Origin: Candidatus Onthomorpha intestinigallinarum
GTDB taxonomy: Bacteria > Bacteroidota > Bacteroidia > Bacteroidales > P3
Assembly (NCBI GenBank): GCA_019114015.1
Contig: DXGG01000090.1
Location: forward strand, 1 to 6,345
Reading direction: 5' to 3'
Length of the DNA stretch: 6,345 bases
Shown here: positions 1-6,345 of the stretch, one piece after another
How the letters are laid out: each line of letters opens with the position of its first letter
Numbering within the stretch: position 1 is the stretch's first letter
Translations under genes and position numbers: made by a program
The notes under the pieces: generated by a model
Told to the model about the DNA's origin: nothing
The model's database searches: none
Seen by the model: only the letters and a program-made list of their open reading frames with translations

Positions 1-708
1 GCGTATATGGAGGGGAGTCTGTGGTTTGCGGACAAAGTGCAAAAGCAACTTACATCCAATACTCCCATTTCCAACCGAGGGGTGAAGCAAGCCAACTTCG
101 TGGTATTGCTAAAGTCGGCCATGCCTTCCGTATTGATAGAAATAGGTTTTATATCCAATCCTCAGGAAGAGGAATATCTGATGTCTGAGATAGGACAGTA
201 TGAAATAGCAGCCTCTATCTTCAGGGCAATATGCGAATACAAGATGAACAAGGACAATGTCAAATTTTCAATCCCCGAAGTAGATGATCTGATACCTAAA
301 GATTTGTTGGCAAAGCAGGAACAAATCGAAAAGGCAAAACAACTGGCTCAGGTAAAGGAAGCGGAAAGGCTTAAAAATGAAAAAGAACGGGAAAAGATAG
401 AAAACGAAAAAAAGAAAGCCGACAATGACAAGGGTGACGGATTGGACATAGTTTACAGAGTACAGTTTGCATCCATGAAATCAAAGGTGTCTGTCAAGGA
501 TTCACGTTTCAAGGGTTTGGATGATGTGTGGTTGTATGAATTCGATGGTTATTGGAAATATTGTGCAGGTTTGTTTGCTTCTCAACAGGAAGCATCGAAT
601 TATGCACAAAAAGTAAGGGAGATGGGACATAAAGATGCCTTTGTGGTCGTTTTCAACAAAGGACAAAGAATAAGCATTGAACAGGCAAGAGCCTTAAAAA
701 AGAAATAG
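1..708 (+). CDS. N-acetylmuramoyl-L-alanine amidase, C-terminal part, with SPOR-like tail (5' end outside window)
   Basis: This is the C-terminal part of a zinc-dependent amidase (Amidase_3/AmiC family), which cuts the bond between N-acetylmuramic acid and L-alanine of the peptidoglycan stem peptide in the periplasm. The frame is open to the left edge, so the ATG at 7 is probably internal; numbering below starts there. The end of the catalytic domain is visible: RGVKQANF (24-31), then MPSVLIEIGFISN (39-51), where Glu45 sits at the conserved catalytic glutamate. The zinc ligands nearer the N terminus lie outside the window. A Lys/Glu-rich, probably helical linker covers about 97-143. A SPOR-like module follows (about 149-225, VYRVQFAS to DAFVVVFNKGQRIS); such domains usually bind glycan strands stripped of stem peptides, as at division sites. 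The stop is TAG. An MlaD-like gene follows after 25 bases, a pairing I recall as common in Bacteroidetes. The family call is firm; the division role is inferred. Confidence 0.9.
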   Translation, partial: AYMEGSLWFADKVQKQLTSNTPISNRGVKQANFVVLLKSAMPSVLIEIGFISNPQEEEYLMSEIGQYEIAASIFRAICEYKMNKDNVKFSIPEVDDLIPKDLLAKQEQIEKAKQLAQVKEAERLKNEKEREKIENEKKKADNDKGDGLDIVYRVQFASMKSKVSVKDSRFKGLDDVWLYEFDGYWKYCAGLFASQQEASNYAQKVREMGHKDAFVVVFNKGQRISIEQARALKKK

Positions 709-733
709 AAACAAAGAACTGAGAATAAAAAAT

Positions 734-1654
734 ATGAAAATAGAAATAAAAGTAGGATTGGTGGGATTGGCCATATTGGTGCTGTTGTTTTTCGGAATAA
801 AGTTTCTAAAAGGGCATGACCTTCTGAATAAAGAAAACACTTATTATGTGATATACGATTCGGTAAACGGCATGCACGAAAGCAACTACATATATCTGAA
901 CGGCATGAAGATAGGTTACGTAAAAGACATACAGCCCATGGACAAAAGAGCGGAGAAGTTCTTGGTCGAGGTCTCCATAAGCAGCAAGGTGGAATTGTAC
1001 AAGGGTAGCGAAATAGTGTTGTTCAATGCGGATATGCTGGGTTCAAAGGCTCTGCGACTCGAACTTGGAGAAAGCAATGAGGTTTTGCCACAAGGCGATA
1101 CTTTGAAAGGGAAAATAGAAGTCGGAACAATGGACAAACTGGTCTCAAATCTGGAACCGATAGTGCAAAACGTGGACAGCCTGCTTATAGCCGCAAAAAA
1201 TATTCTTAACACACAAACACAAAAAAATCTGAACAGTACATTCGACCAAATAGAACAGACAAGCAAAAAACTGAACATAATAAGTAGTCAGGTCAATACT
1301 CTCATCGGTCAGGAAAAAACAAAAGTGTCGAAAATAATAGAAAACACCGAGAGCATAACATCAAATCTGAAGAACAACAACGAAAAACTTACAAACATAA
1401 TAAACCATATAGACAACATATCCGACACATTGGCCAAAGCACAGTTGGGAAACACTATAATGGAGACTGCTCAAACAATAGAAAGACTTAATTCCATACT
1501 GGGCGTAATAGAAAAAGGCAACGGTAATGTCGGATTGCTGATAAATGATGACAAATTGTACAGGAATCTGGAACAAACATCAAAAAAACTGGATGCGCTT
1601 ATAGAAGATATAAAGAACAATCCGAAAAGATACATCAATGTGTCTGTTTTCTAA
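734..1654 (+). CDS. MlaD family (MCE domain) lipid-transport protein
   Basis: This 306-residue MCE protein is the membrane-anchored, lipid-binding subunit of an Mla-type ABC system that moves phospholipids between inner and outer membranes. One membrane segment lies at about 7-25 (VGLVGLAILVLLFFGIKFL) and serves as an uncleaved anchor. The MCE domain follows at about 36-115, with the typical LNGMKIGYVKDI strand-turn (55-66) and DMLGSKALRLELG (100-112). The rest (about 135-290) is long and probably helical or coiled coil in the periplasm. The end, with GLLINDDKLYRNL (267-279) and NPKRYINVSVF (296-306), is the usual ending of Bacteroidetes MlaD-like proteins, so the gene appears full length. 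The heptapeptide EQTSKKL occurs twice (174-180 and 280-286) in different codons. No ATPase (MlaF) or permease (MlaE) gene is present here, so its partners must be encoded elsewhere. The ATG at 734 sits just before the membrane anchor and has an A-rich leader without a Shine-Dalgarno motif. Confidence 0.92.
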   Translation: MKIEIKVGLVGLAILVLLFFGIKFLKGHDLLNKENTYYVIYDSVNGMHESNYIYLNGMKIGYVKDIQPMDKRAEKFLVEVSISSKVELYKGSEIVLFNADMLGSKALRLELGESNEVLPQGDTLKGKIEVGTMDKLVSNLEPIVQNVDSLLIAAKNILNTQTQKNLNSTFDQIEQTSKKLNIISSQVNTLIGQEKTKVSKIIENTESITSNLKNNNEKLTNIINHIDNISDTLAKAQLGNTIMETAQTIERLNSILGVIEKGNGNVGLLINDDKLYRNLEQTSKKLDALIEDIKNNPKRYINVSVF

Positions 1655-1677
1655 ATCGGGTAAAAATAAAAAGTAAA

Positions 1678-2445
1678 ATGTTATTTGAAGAAATAGTTTT
1701 CGGACCTATTCATTCGAGAAGATTAGGTGTTTCGTTGGGAGTCAATGTTCTGCCGACTGAAAAAAAATATTGCAGTTTCAACTGCGTTTACTGCGAATGC
1801 GGATGGAATGTCATAGATACAAACATACAAGTTCCGCTGAACAGAAGAGAAGACATACGCAAGGCATTGGAAAAAAAACTGTCTGAAAATCAAAACGACC
1901 TGAACAAAACGATAAATTCCATAACATTCAGCGGTAACGGCGAACCTACAATACACCCTGAAATATTGGGAATAGTAAATGATGTAATGGAATTGCGGGA
2001 CAGATATTGCCCACAGGCCAAAATATCAATTCTTTCCAACTCCACAAATCTTGTAAGAGAGGACGTATTTGAAGCATTGCGGAAAATAGACAACCCTATA
2101 CTGAAGCTGGATGCCGGTACGGAAAAAATGTACGAAACAATAAACGAACCGGTAAATTCTAATTTCGAACAAATAAAACAAAAACTTATTTCTTTCGGCA
2201 ACAAGGCCATAATACAGACTTTATTGCTTAGAGGAGAACATAACGGCAAAATCATAGACAACACATGTGAAGAAGAATTCTCCGCATGGCTGGATACGGT
2301 AAGAAAAATAAGGCCTAGAATGGTAATGCTTTACTCAATAGACAGGATAACTCCAGAAAAAAAACTTGAAAAACTCCTTATCCCGGAACTGGAATCTTAT
2401 GCACAAAGAGTAAGAGCCTTGGGTATAGAAACAAAAACGTATTAG
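1678..2445 (+). CDS. radical SAM protein, COG0731/TYW1-like
   Basis: This is a compact radical SAM enzyme of 255 residues. The CxxxCxxC motif that binds the [4Fe-4S] cluster is clear (Cys32, Cys36, Cys39 in CSFNCVYC), with an extra Cys41 right after it. The N terminus FGPIHSRRLGVSLGVN (8-23) and the motif FSGNGEPTIHPE (84-95) are typical of the COG0731 group related to the wyosine enzyme TYW1; GNGEPT is the region expected to contact the SAM amino group. A later strand, ILKLDAG (141-147), also fits. There is no C-terminal SPASM-like cysteine cluster, so it probably carries one cluster only. The substrate cannot be told from sequence: bacterial members are mostly uncharacterised, and tRNA modification is only one possibility. 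It begins 23 bases after the MlaD-like gene and ends 9 bases before the FeoB-like gene, so co-transcription is likely. The ATG at 1678 matches the usual family start; the leader is A-rich. Confidence 0.88.
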   Translation: MLFEEIVFGPIHSRRLGVSLGVNVLPTEKKYCSFNCVYCECGWNVIDTNIQVPLNRREDIRKALEKKLSENQNDLNKTINSITFSGNGEPTIHPEILGIVNDVMELRDRYCPQAKISILSNSTNLVREDVFEALRKIDNPILKLDAGTEKMYETINEPVNSNFEQIKQKLISFGNKAIIQTLLLRGEHNGKIIDNTCEEEFSAWLDTVRKIRPRMVMLYSIDRITPEKKLEKLLIPELESYAQRVRALGIETKTY

Positions 2446-2454
2446 AAAATCAAT

Positions 2455-3687
2455 ATGACCATAGACAAGACAAAGACCCTTTATAAGATATTACTGCATC
2501 CCGTATTGGGCTATCTTATATTTTTATTCGTCATGTGGCTGACCTTTTTCTGCACCTTCCAATTGGGCAACTATTTTATGGAGTTCATGGAAGCGGGCGT
2601 TGATGCTTTGGGTACGTTCGCCTACGAAAACATTCCGAAAGGATTCTTCAACGACCTGGTAGTGCAGGGCATAATAGGAGGTGTAGGAGGTGTCATAGTA
2701 TTCTTACCAAACATAGTCATACTGTTCACATTCATATCCTTGATAACCGAAACGGGCTACATGACAATTGTCGCCCAACTTATGGACCGGGTGATGCACG
2801 TAATAGGTTTGCACGGTAAAAGTTTCATCCCTCTCATTATGGGGTTCGGGTGCAACGTACCGGCAATATTGTCGACCAAAATAATAGAAGACAAAAGAGA
2901 CAGACTGATAACCATGCTCATAATACCTTTCATGTCCTGTTCCGCAAGACTTCCGGTATATATAATAATTGCCGGAACATTTTTTCCGGAGAATGCCACG
3001 CTCGTGATTTTCTGTCTCTACCTTTTTGGCATAATTCTGGCCATGCTTTTCGCCTTGCTGTTCAAAAAAACCTTCAACAATGCAAATCACAGGCCCTATA
3101 CAGTCACAATGCCTGAATTTCACAAACCTAAATTATCAACGGTAATAAGAACCATTTGTTTCAACGCAGGAGCATATCTGAAAAAAATGGGAGGAATCGT
3201 ACTCATAGCATCCGTTCTTTTGTGGGCAATGATGTATCTGCCGCAAAAAGATACCACGAAAATAGAAAACAGTTACATAGCCTCCTTGGGAAAAATTATA
3301 GAACCGGTAATGGAACCGATAGGTTTCGACTGGAAGCTGTCCGTTTCTCTAATGACAGGTGTTGCCGCCAAGGAAATAATAATCTCAACTTTGGGAGTGT
3401 TGTATTCCGACAACCCAGAAACAAGTCAGGACATTCTTGAAAAAAAACTTAAGGCTGCAACCCATCCTCAAAACGACACCGAAATATCAAAACCCGTATT
3501 CACAAAACCAGTCGCCTTGAGTTTCTTGATTTTTACCTTGATTTATTTCCCATGTACGGGAGTATTCGCCGCAGTGGGAAAAGAAAGCAAATGGAAATGG
3601 GCCGTATTCGTGGTTACATATACCACCGTTGCCGCATGGATTCTTTCATTTGCAACATATCATATTGCAAACATTATATTCCAATAA
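2455..3687 (+). CDS. feoB: FeoB-like ferrous iron transport membrane protein lacking the GTPase domain
   Basis: The 410 residues match the membrane half of the ferrous iron transporter FeoB. Visible in order: the first membrane segment at LHPVLGYLIFLFVMW (14-28); VQGIIGGVGGVIVFLP (70-85); the Gate 1 signature GKSFIPLIMGFGCNVPAI (121-138) and SCSARLPVY (161-169); then the Gate 2 part, TGVAAKEIIISTLGVLYS (301-318) and YFPCTGVFAAVGKE (364-377). About eight membrane segments are expected. Cys133, Cys162 and Cys367 sit in the positions conserved in FeoB. The N-terminal G domain and its helical GDI domain, about 270 residues in ordinary FeoB, are absent: an in-frame TAG at 2443-2445 (the stop of the previous gene) rules out a longer start. 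The protein begins exactly at the domain boundary and is otherwise intact, so this looks like a stand-alone permease, not debris. It could use a G domain made elsewhere, transport without GTP, or have another substrate; databases sometimes name such proteins nucleoside-recognition (Gate) proteins. Confidence 0.85.
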   Translation: MTIDKTKTLYKILLHPVLGYLIFLFVMWLTFFCTFQLGNYFMEFMEAGVDALGTFAYENIPKGFFNDLVVQGIIGGVGGVIVFLPNIVILFTFISLITETGYMTIVAQLMDRVMHVIGLHGKSFIPLIMGFGCNVPAILSTKIIEDKRDRLITMLIIPFMSCSARLPVYIIIAGTFFPENATLVIFCLYLFGIILAMLFALLFKKTFNNANHRPYTVTMPEFHKPKLSTVIRTICFNAGAYLKKMGGIVLIASVLLWAMMYLPQKDTTKIENSYIASLGKIIEPVMEPIGFDWKLSVSLMTGVAAKEIIISTLGVLYSDNPETSQDILEKKLKAATHPQNDTEISKPVFTKPVALSFLIFTLIYFPCTGVFAAVGKESKWKWAVFVVTYTTVAAWILSFATYHIANIIFQ

Positions 3688-3691
3688 AAAT

Positions 3692-3716
3692 AAAGAGGGA
3701 GCAAAACTCCCTCTTT
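3692..3716. terminator. bidirectional intrinsic terminator between convergent genes
   Basis: A perfect 10-base stem, AAAGAGGGAG (3692-3701) pairing with CTCCCTCTTT (3707-3716), closes a five-base loop CAAAA. On the + strand the stem runs into TTTTA, and on the - strand it is followed by a T-rich stretch (TTTATTTTTATT). It lies 4 bases after the stop of the FeoB-like gene and 31 bases after the stop of the EF-G-like gene. It can therefore end transcription from both sides. Confidence 0.92.
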
Positions 3717-3747
3717 TATCATCGAATGACAATCAAGATTTCTCTTT

Positions 3748-5886
3748 TTACTCTTCATCCTTATTCTGCTCTTCGTAGGTCTTCAGCAGTTTGGTTTGAA
3801 CATCCGCAGGTACAGCCTCATATTCCGCAAATCTCATTACAAACGTTCCTCTTCCGGATGTCAATGAAGAAAGTGCCGTCGAATATCTGTACATCTCGGC
3901 CAAAGGAACCCTGGCTTTGATGACGGAATTGAATCCTTCGGAATCCATACCCATAACTATTGCCCTGCGAGACTGAAGGTCGGTCATCACTCCTCCCATC
4001 AAGTCGGAAGGAACCGTCACCTCCATGTCGTATATAGGCTCCAATATTTTCGGACCGGCAGTCTTGAACGCCTCCTTAAAGGCATTCCTTCCTGCCAACT
4101 TAAATGCCATTTCATTACTGTCAACAGGGTGCATCTTGCCGTCAAACACATTAACCACTATGTCCCTTGCATAAGAACCGGTCAAAGGACCCTCTTCCAT
4201 CTTTTCCATTATACCCTTGAGTATCGCAGGCATAAATCTCGCATCTATCGCTCCACCGACTATACAATTGTTAAACACCAACTTTCCTCCCCAAGCCAAC
4301 TCTATCGTCTCGGTATTGCGTATAGGATATTTCTTTTGATTAGGCATTCCGTCGTAATAAGGTTCTATCATCATGAACACCTCACCGAACTGTCCCGCTC
4401 CACCGGATTGCTTCTTGTGTCTGTAAGAGGCTTCGGACGACTTCGTTATGGTTTCCCTGTAAGGTATCTTGGGCGCAATGAATTCAACAGGGATCTTGTA
4501 TACATTGTCCAAATACCACTTCAATGTGTTGATATGAAATTCTCCCATTCCCTTGACAAGGGTCTGTTTCAATTCTCTGGCCACCTCAACCCTCATTGAA
4601 CTGTCATGAGACACGTATTCGTTCAGAACCACACCGAGCTTCTCCTCATCCGAACTCTCAACCGCTCTTACGGCCGTGGTGTATATAGGTTCAGGGAACT
4701 GAATGGCGTTGAACTTATCCCCTGCGTTCTTCAGGCTTGTCAATGTCGCATTTATGCTTACGTCTTTCAATTTTATGGTTGAAACAATGTCGCCTGCCGA
4801 AGCCTTCTCTATCTTTACCCTGTTCTTTCCCGAATTGACGAATATCTGGGCTATCCTTTCCTTGGAATCATTGGCCGAATTGATTACATCCATGCCTTCG
4901 GTCAACTCCCCGCTCATAACCTTCATAAAGGTAATGTCTCCCACATGAGGTTCATTCGCAGTCTTGAATACAAACAAGGCCGTAGGCGCGGACTCATCGT
5001 AATTGACCTTCTCTCCCGACACCAAAGTCTTGGTATGCAAAGCCTCGGTAGGTGAAGGAACATTGAACGTAATGAACTCCAACAATCTTCCGACTCCCAT
5101 ATTCTCCTTGGCAGAAGTACACAATACCGGGAACACGTTACGCGAAGCTATTCCCAATCGCAAACCTTTTCTTACCTCGTCTATCGCCAAATCCCCCTGA
5201 TCAAAATACTTCTCCATCAATTCGTCGGAACCAGAAGCCGCATTCTCAACCAAAAGCAGACGCAACTGTTCCGCCCTATCCTTTTCGCTCGAAGGTATAT
5301 CCGTTATCTCAGGCTTGCCGCCCCCTTTAGGATACTTGTACATCTTCTGGGTAATCAAATCGACAAAACTGTCAAATCCCGTTCCCGCATTGACAGGATA
5401 CTGTACAACCGTTATCTTCTCCCCGAAAAATTCCTTCAATTCCTTTATCTGTTCATCGAAATTGGCTTTTTCCTGATCCAACTGATTCATCGCAAATATC
5501 AAAGGAATAGCCAATTTGGAGGTATGACGGAACGCTATCTCGGTTCCAACCTCCACTCCTATCTGGGAATTTATCACAACTATTGCCGCCTCTACAGCGT
5601 GCAAAGCAGCCACAACCTCACCCTGATAATCCGAATATCCGGGCACGTCTATGATATTTATCTTCTTGTTGTTGTACTCCGCATACAGTATGCTTGAAAC
5701 CACGGAACTCTTACGCTCCATCTCTATCTCCCTGTAATCGGACAAAGTATTCTTGTCATCCACCGTTCCCAAACGATTGATGACTCCTCCCTCAAAAGAC
5801 ATGGCCTCCGCCAAAGTAGTCTTTCCTGATTTGGCTCCTCCCAAAAGGGCAACGTTCTTAATCTCCGAAGTATGATAAACTTTCAT
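3748..5886 (-). CDS. fusA2: elongation factor G paralogue (EF-G2 type) with degenerate GTPase motifs
   Basis: This 712-residue protein has all EF-G domains, so it should bind the ribosome and assist translocation. The P-loop GGAKSGKT (16-23) is intact. Other G-domain motifs deviate: the switch I motif RGITI of EF-G reads RKSSV (58-62), leaving Ser61 where the invariant Thr sits; DTPGHVDF reads DVPGYSDY (80-87), so Tyr84 replaces the catalytic His; NKxD reads NQLD (134-137). The G5 motif TSAK (257-260) remains. Domain II covers about 300-375. Domain IV carries KQSGGAGQFGEV (492-503) and the loop GKMHPVDSNE (583-592), where His586 matches the decoding-site His of EF-G. Domain V begins near 612 (PKILEPIYDMEV). 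Length equals ordinary EF-G. The sequence closely resembles Bacteroides EF-G2 (as I recall, BT2167 in B. thetaiotaomicron), reported to lack GTPase activity and to matter in carbon starvation and gut colonisation. A Bacteroidetes promoter lies directly upstream. Loss of hydrolysis here is inferred from motifs. Confidence 0.93.
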   Translation of the reverse strand: MKVYHTSEIKNVALLGGAKSGKTTLAEAMSFEGGVINRLGTVDDKNTLSDYREIEMERKSSVVSSILYAEYNNKKINIIDVPGYSDYQGEVVAALHAVEAAIVVINSQIGVEVGTEIAFRHTSKLAIPLIFAMNQLDQEKANFDEQIKELKEFFGEKITVVQYPVNAGTGFDSFVDLITQKMYKYPKGGGKPEITDIPSSEKDRAEQLRLLLVENAASGSDELMEKYFDQGDLAIDEVRKGLRLGIASRNVFPVLCTSAKENMGVGRLLEFITFNVPSPTEALHTKTLVSGEKVNYDESAPTALFVFKTANEPHVGDITFMKVMSGELTEGMDVINSANDSKERIAQIFVNSGKNRVKIEKASAGDIVSTIKLKDVSINATLTSLKNAGDKFNAIQFPEPIYTTAVRAVESSDEEKLGVVLNEYVSHDSSMRVEVARELKQTLVKGMGEFHINTLKWYLDNVYKIPVEFIAPKIPYRETITKSSEASYRHKKQSGGAGQFGEVFMMIEPYYDGMPNQKKYPIRNTETIELAWGGKLVFNNCIVGGAIDARFMPAILKGIMEKMEEGPLTGSYARDIVVNVFDGKMHPVDSNEMAFKLAGRNAFKEAFKTAGPKILEPIYDMEVTVPSDLMGGVMTDLQSRRAIVMGMDSEGFNSVIKARVPLAEMYRYSTALSSLTSGRGTFVMRFAEYEAVPADVQTKLLKTYEEQNKDEE

Positions 5887-5932
5887 GTTTTATGTTTTTA
5901 AATTAGCTTAATAAATTGATTATTGTTTGGAG

Positions 5933-5964
5933 CAAAGTTAAGTATTATTTTTTACTCTTGCAAG
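5933..5964 (-). promoter_or_regulatory. Bacteroidetes-type -33/-7 promoter of the EF-G-like gene
   Basis: Read on the - strand, TAACTTTG (5940-5933) matches the Bacteroidetes -7 consensus TAnnTTTG exactly. CTTG (5964-5961) lies 20 bases upstream and fits the looser -33 TTTG/TTG box; the known spacing is about 19-21 bases. Transcription should start near 5926, giving an AT-rich leader of about 40 bases before the ATG at 5886. The leader has no Shine-Dalgarno motif. The -33 box begins just past the stop of the upstream serpin gene, so the EF-G-like gene can be transcribed independently of it. Confidence 0.75.
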
Positions 5965-5966
5965 CC

Positions 5967-6345
5967 CTACCGAACATACAGACCATGCAAAAGTATAAGC
6001 CTTGAGTTTAATTCCTTGATTATAAACATGAAAGGAGTATCGAAAGAAAACGTTTCCCTGTTTTTTCCATATATCATTTTTTCTTCGAGACTGTTATCCA
6101 TCTCCCTCAAGGAGGCTCTCGTAGGTGCAACCAAGGTTAACGTGCATTCCAGATTGATATCATTTTCGGTATGTATCAAACTGTCGGAACCTATTTCCGG
6201 AAAGGACATTTCAGAACAAACCGAAAAACCTTCAAAACTCGGGAACTTCACCCCCACTTTGCGTTTTTCCATCTTGTCCAGCATATCGGCGTATTTCCTT
6301 TCCGAAAAATCCGCGACATAATCTCTCAACGACTTCGTCAAGGGA
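5967..6345 (-). CDS. serpin-family protein, C-terminal fragment (start outside window)
   Basis: About 125 C-terminal residues are visible and the frame stays open to the right edge; the TTG codon at 6341 is probably internal. The fold is recognised from three matches. KRKVGVKFPSFE resembles the serpin strand K.V.V.LPKFK. HTENDINLECTLTL aligns with the HKA..DVNEEGTEAA region leading into the reactive-centre loop. FSFDTPFMFII (6018-6050) matches the serpin signature at all but one position (Thr where Arg, Lys, His, Gln or Ser is usual) and continues into the usual IL..G ending. Serpins are normally suicide inhibitors of proteases and, in Bacteroidetes, are often exported. Two things are odd: the hinge, normally EEGTEAAAAT, reads LECTLTLVAP, and the stretch between PSFE and the hinge is some 25 residues shorter than usual. 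It may not be inhibitory. The signal peptide, if any, is outside. It ends 80 bases before the EF-G-like gene on the same strand, with no terminator between them. Confidence 0.68.
   Translation of the reverse strand, partial: PLTKSLRDYVADFSERKYADMLDKMEKRKVGVKFPSFEGFSVCSEMSFPEIGSDSLIHTENDINLECTLTLVAPTRASLREMDNSLEEKMIYGKNRETFSFDTPFMFIIKELNSRLILLHGLYVR

Noticed and set aside
916..1278. A 120-codon open frame on the - strand inside the MlaD-like gene.
   Set aside because: It is fully antisense to a well-supported gene and shows no recognisable family.
2676..2690. Two AGGAGG sequences that look like strong Shine-Dalgarno motifs.
   Set aside because: They lie inside the FeoB-like gene and encode the conserved GGVGGV turn; no start follows at a suitable distance, and genes here do not use such motifs.
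2704..3123. A 139-codon open frame on the - strand inside the FeoB-like gene.
   Set aside because: It is antisense to conserved FeoB motifs; its Tyr/His-rich composition is that of a shadow frame.
3552..3920. A + strand open frame running from the end of the FeoB-like gene across the terminator into the EF-G-like gene.
   Set aside because: It spans a strong terminator and overlaps conserved parts of two real genes in other frames.
4129..4599. A 156-codon + strand open frame antisense to the EF-G-like gene.
   Set aside because: It mirrors the conserved domain III-IV region of EF-G; no homology or start context of its own.
5887..5932. AT-rich leader of the EF-G-like gene as a riboswitch or attenuator.
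   Set aside because: Only about 40 bases with no stable stem; the partial TAAT/ATTA symmetry is expected in such AT-rich sequence.
5957..5964. The palindrome CTTGCAAG as an operator or terminator stem.
   Set aside because: Eight bases with no loop and no T-run; it overlaps the -33 box and could occur by chance.
6339..6341. A TTG that could be read as the start of the serpin-like protein.
   Set aside because: The frame continues upstream to the window edge, and a serpin would need some 250 more residues before this point.

Overview
The window looks like an ordinary chromosomal segment of a Bacteroidota bacterium, probably Bacteroidales. Three things point there. The gene families are Bacteroidetes-type: an amidase followed by a single MlaD-like protein, and an EF-G2-type elongation factor. 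The start codons have A-rich leaders with no Shine-Dalgarno motif. A promoter in front of the EF-G-like gene matches the Bacteroidetes -33/-7 form (TTG, 20 bases, TAACTTTG). Base composition is moderate, and isoleucine is often written ATA. I cannot name the genus.

Left part (1-3716, + strand): four genes lie head to tail with gaps of 25, 23 and 9 bases. They are the C-terminal part of an N-acetylmuramoyl-L-alanine amidase with a SPOR-like tail, an MlaD/MCE lipid-transport protein, a small radical SAM protein (COG0731/TYW1-like), and a FeoB-like membrane protein without a GTPase domain. A strong hairpin terminator follows the last gene. The tight spacing and lack of internal terminators suggest one transcript. 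The first two genes serve the cell envelope (peptidoglycan cleavage and inner-to-outer membrane lipid traffic). The last two look like a separate iron or Fe-S related pair.

Right part (3748-6345, - strand): a 712-residue EF-G paralogue converges on the same terminator, which reads well in both directions. Its G-domain motifs are altered at several positions, as in the Bacteroides EF-G2 group reported to lack GTPase activity. Upstream of it on the same strand is the C-terminal end of a serpin-family protein that runs off the right edge; its reactive-loop hinge is strongly divergent.

No mobile element, CRISPR array, tRNA or rRNA is visible, and no clearly new multi-gene system. The points most worth checking are the G-domain-less FeoB paired with a radical SAM gene, the degenerate GTPase motifs of the EF-G paralogue, and the unusual serpin.
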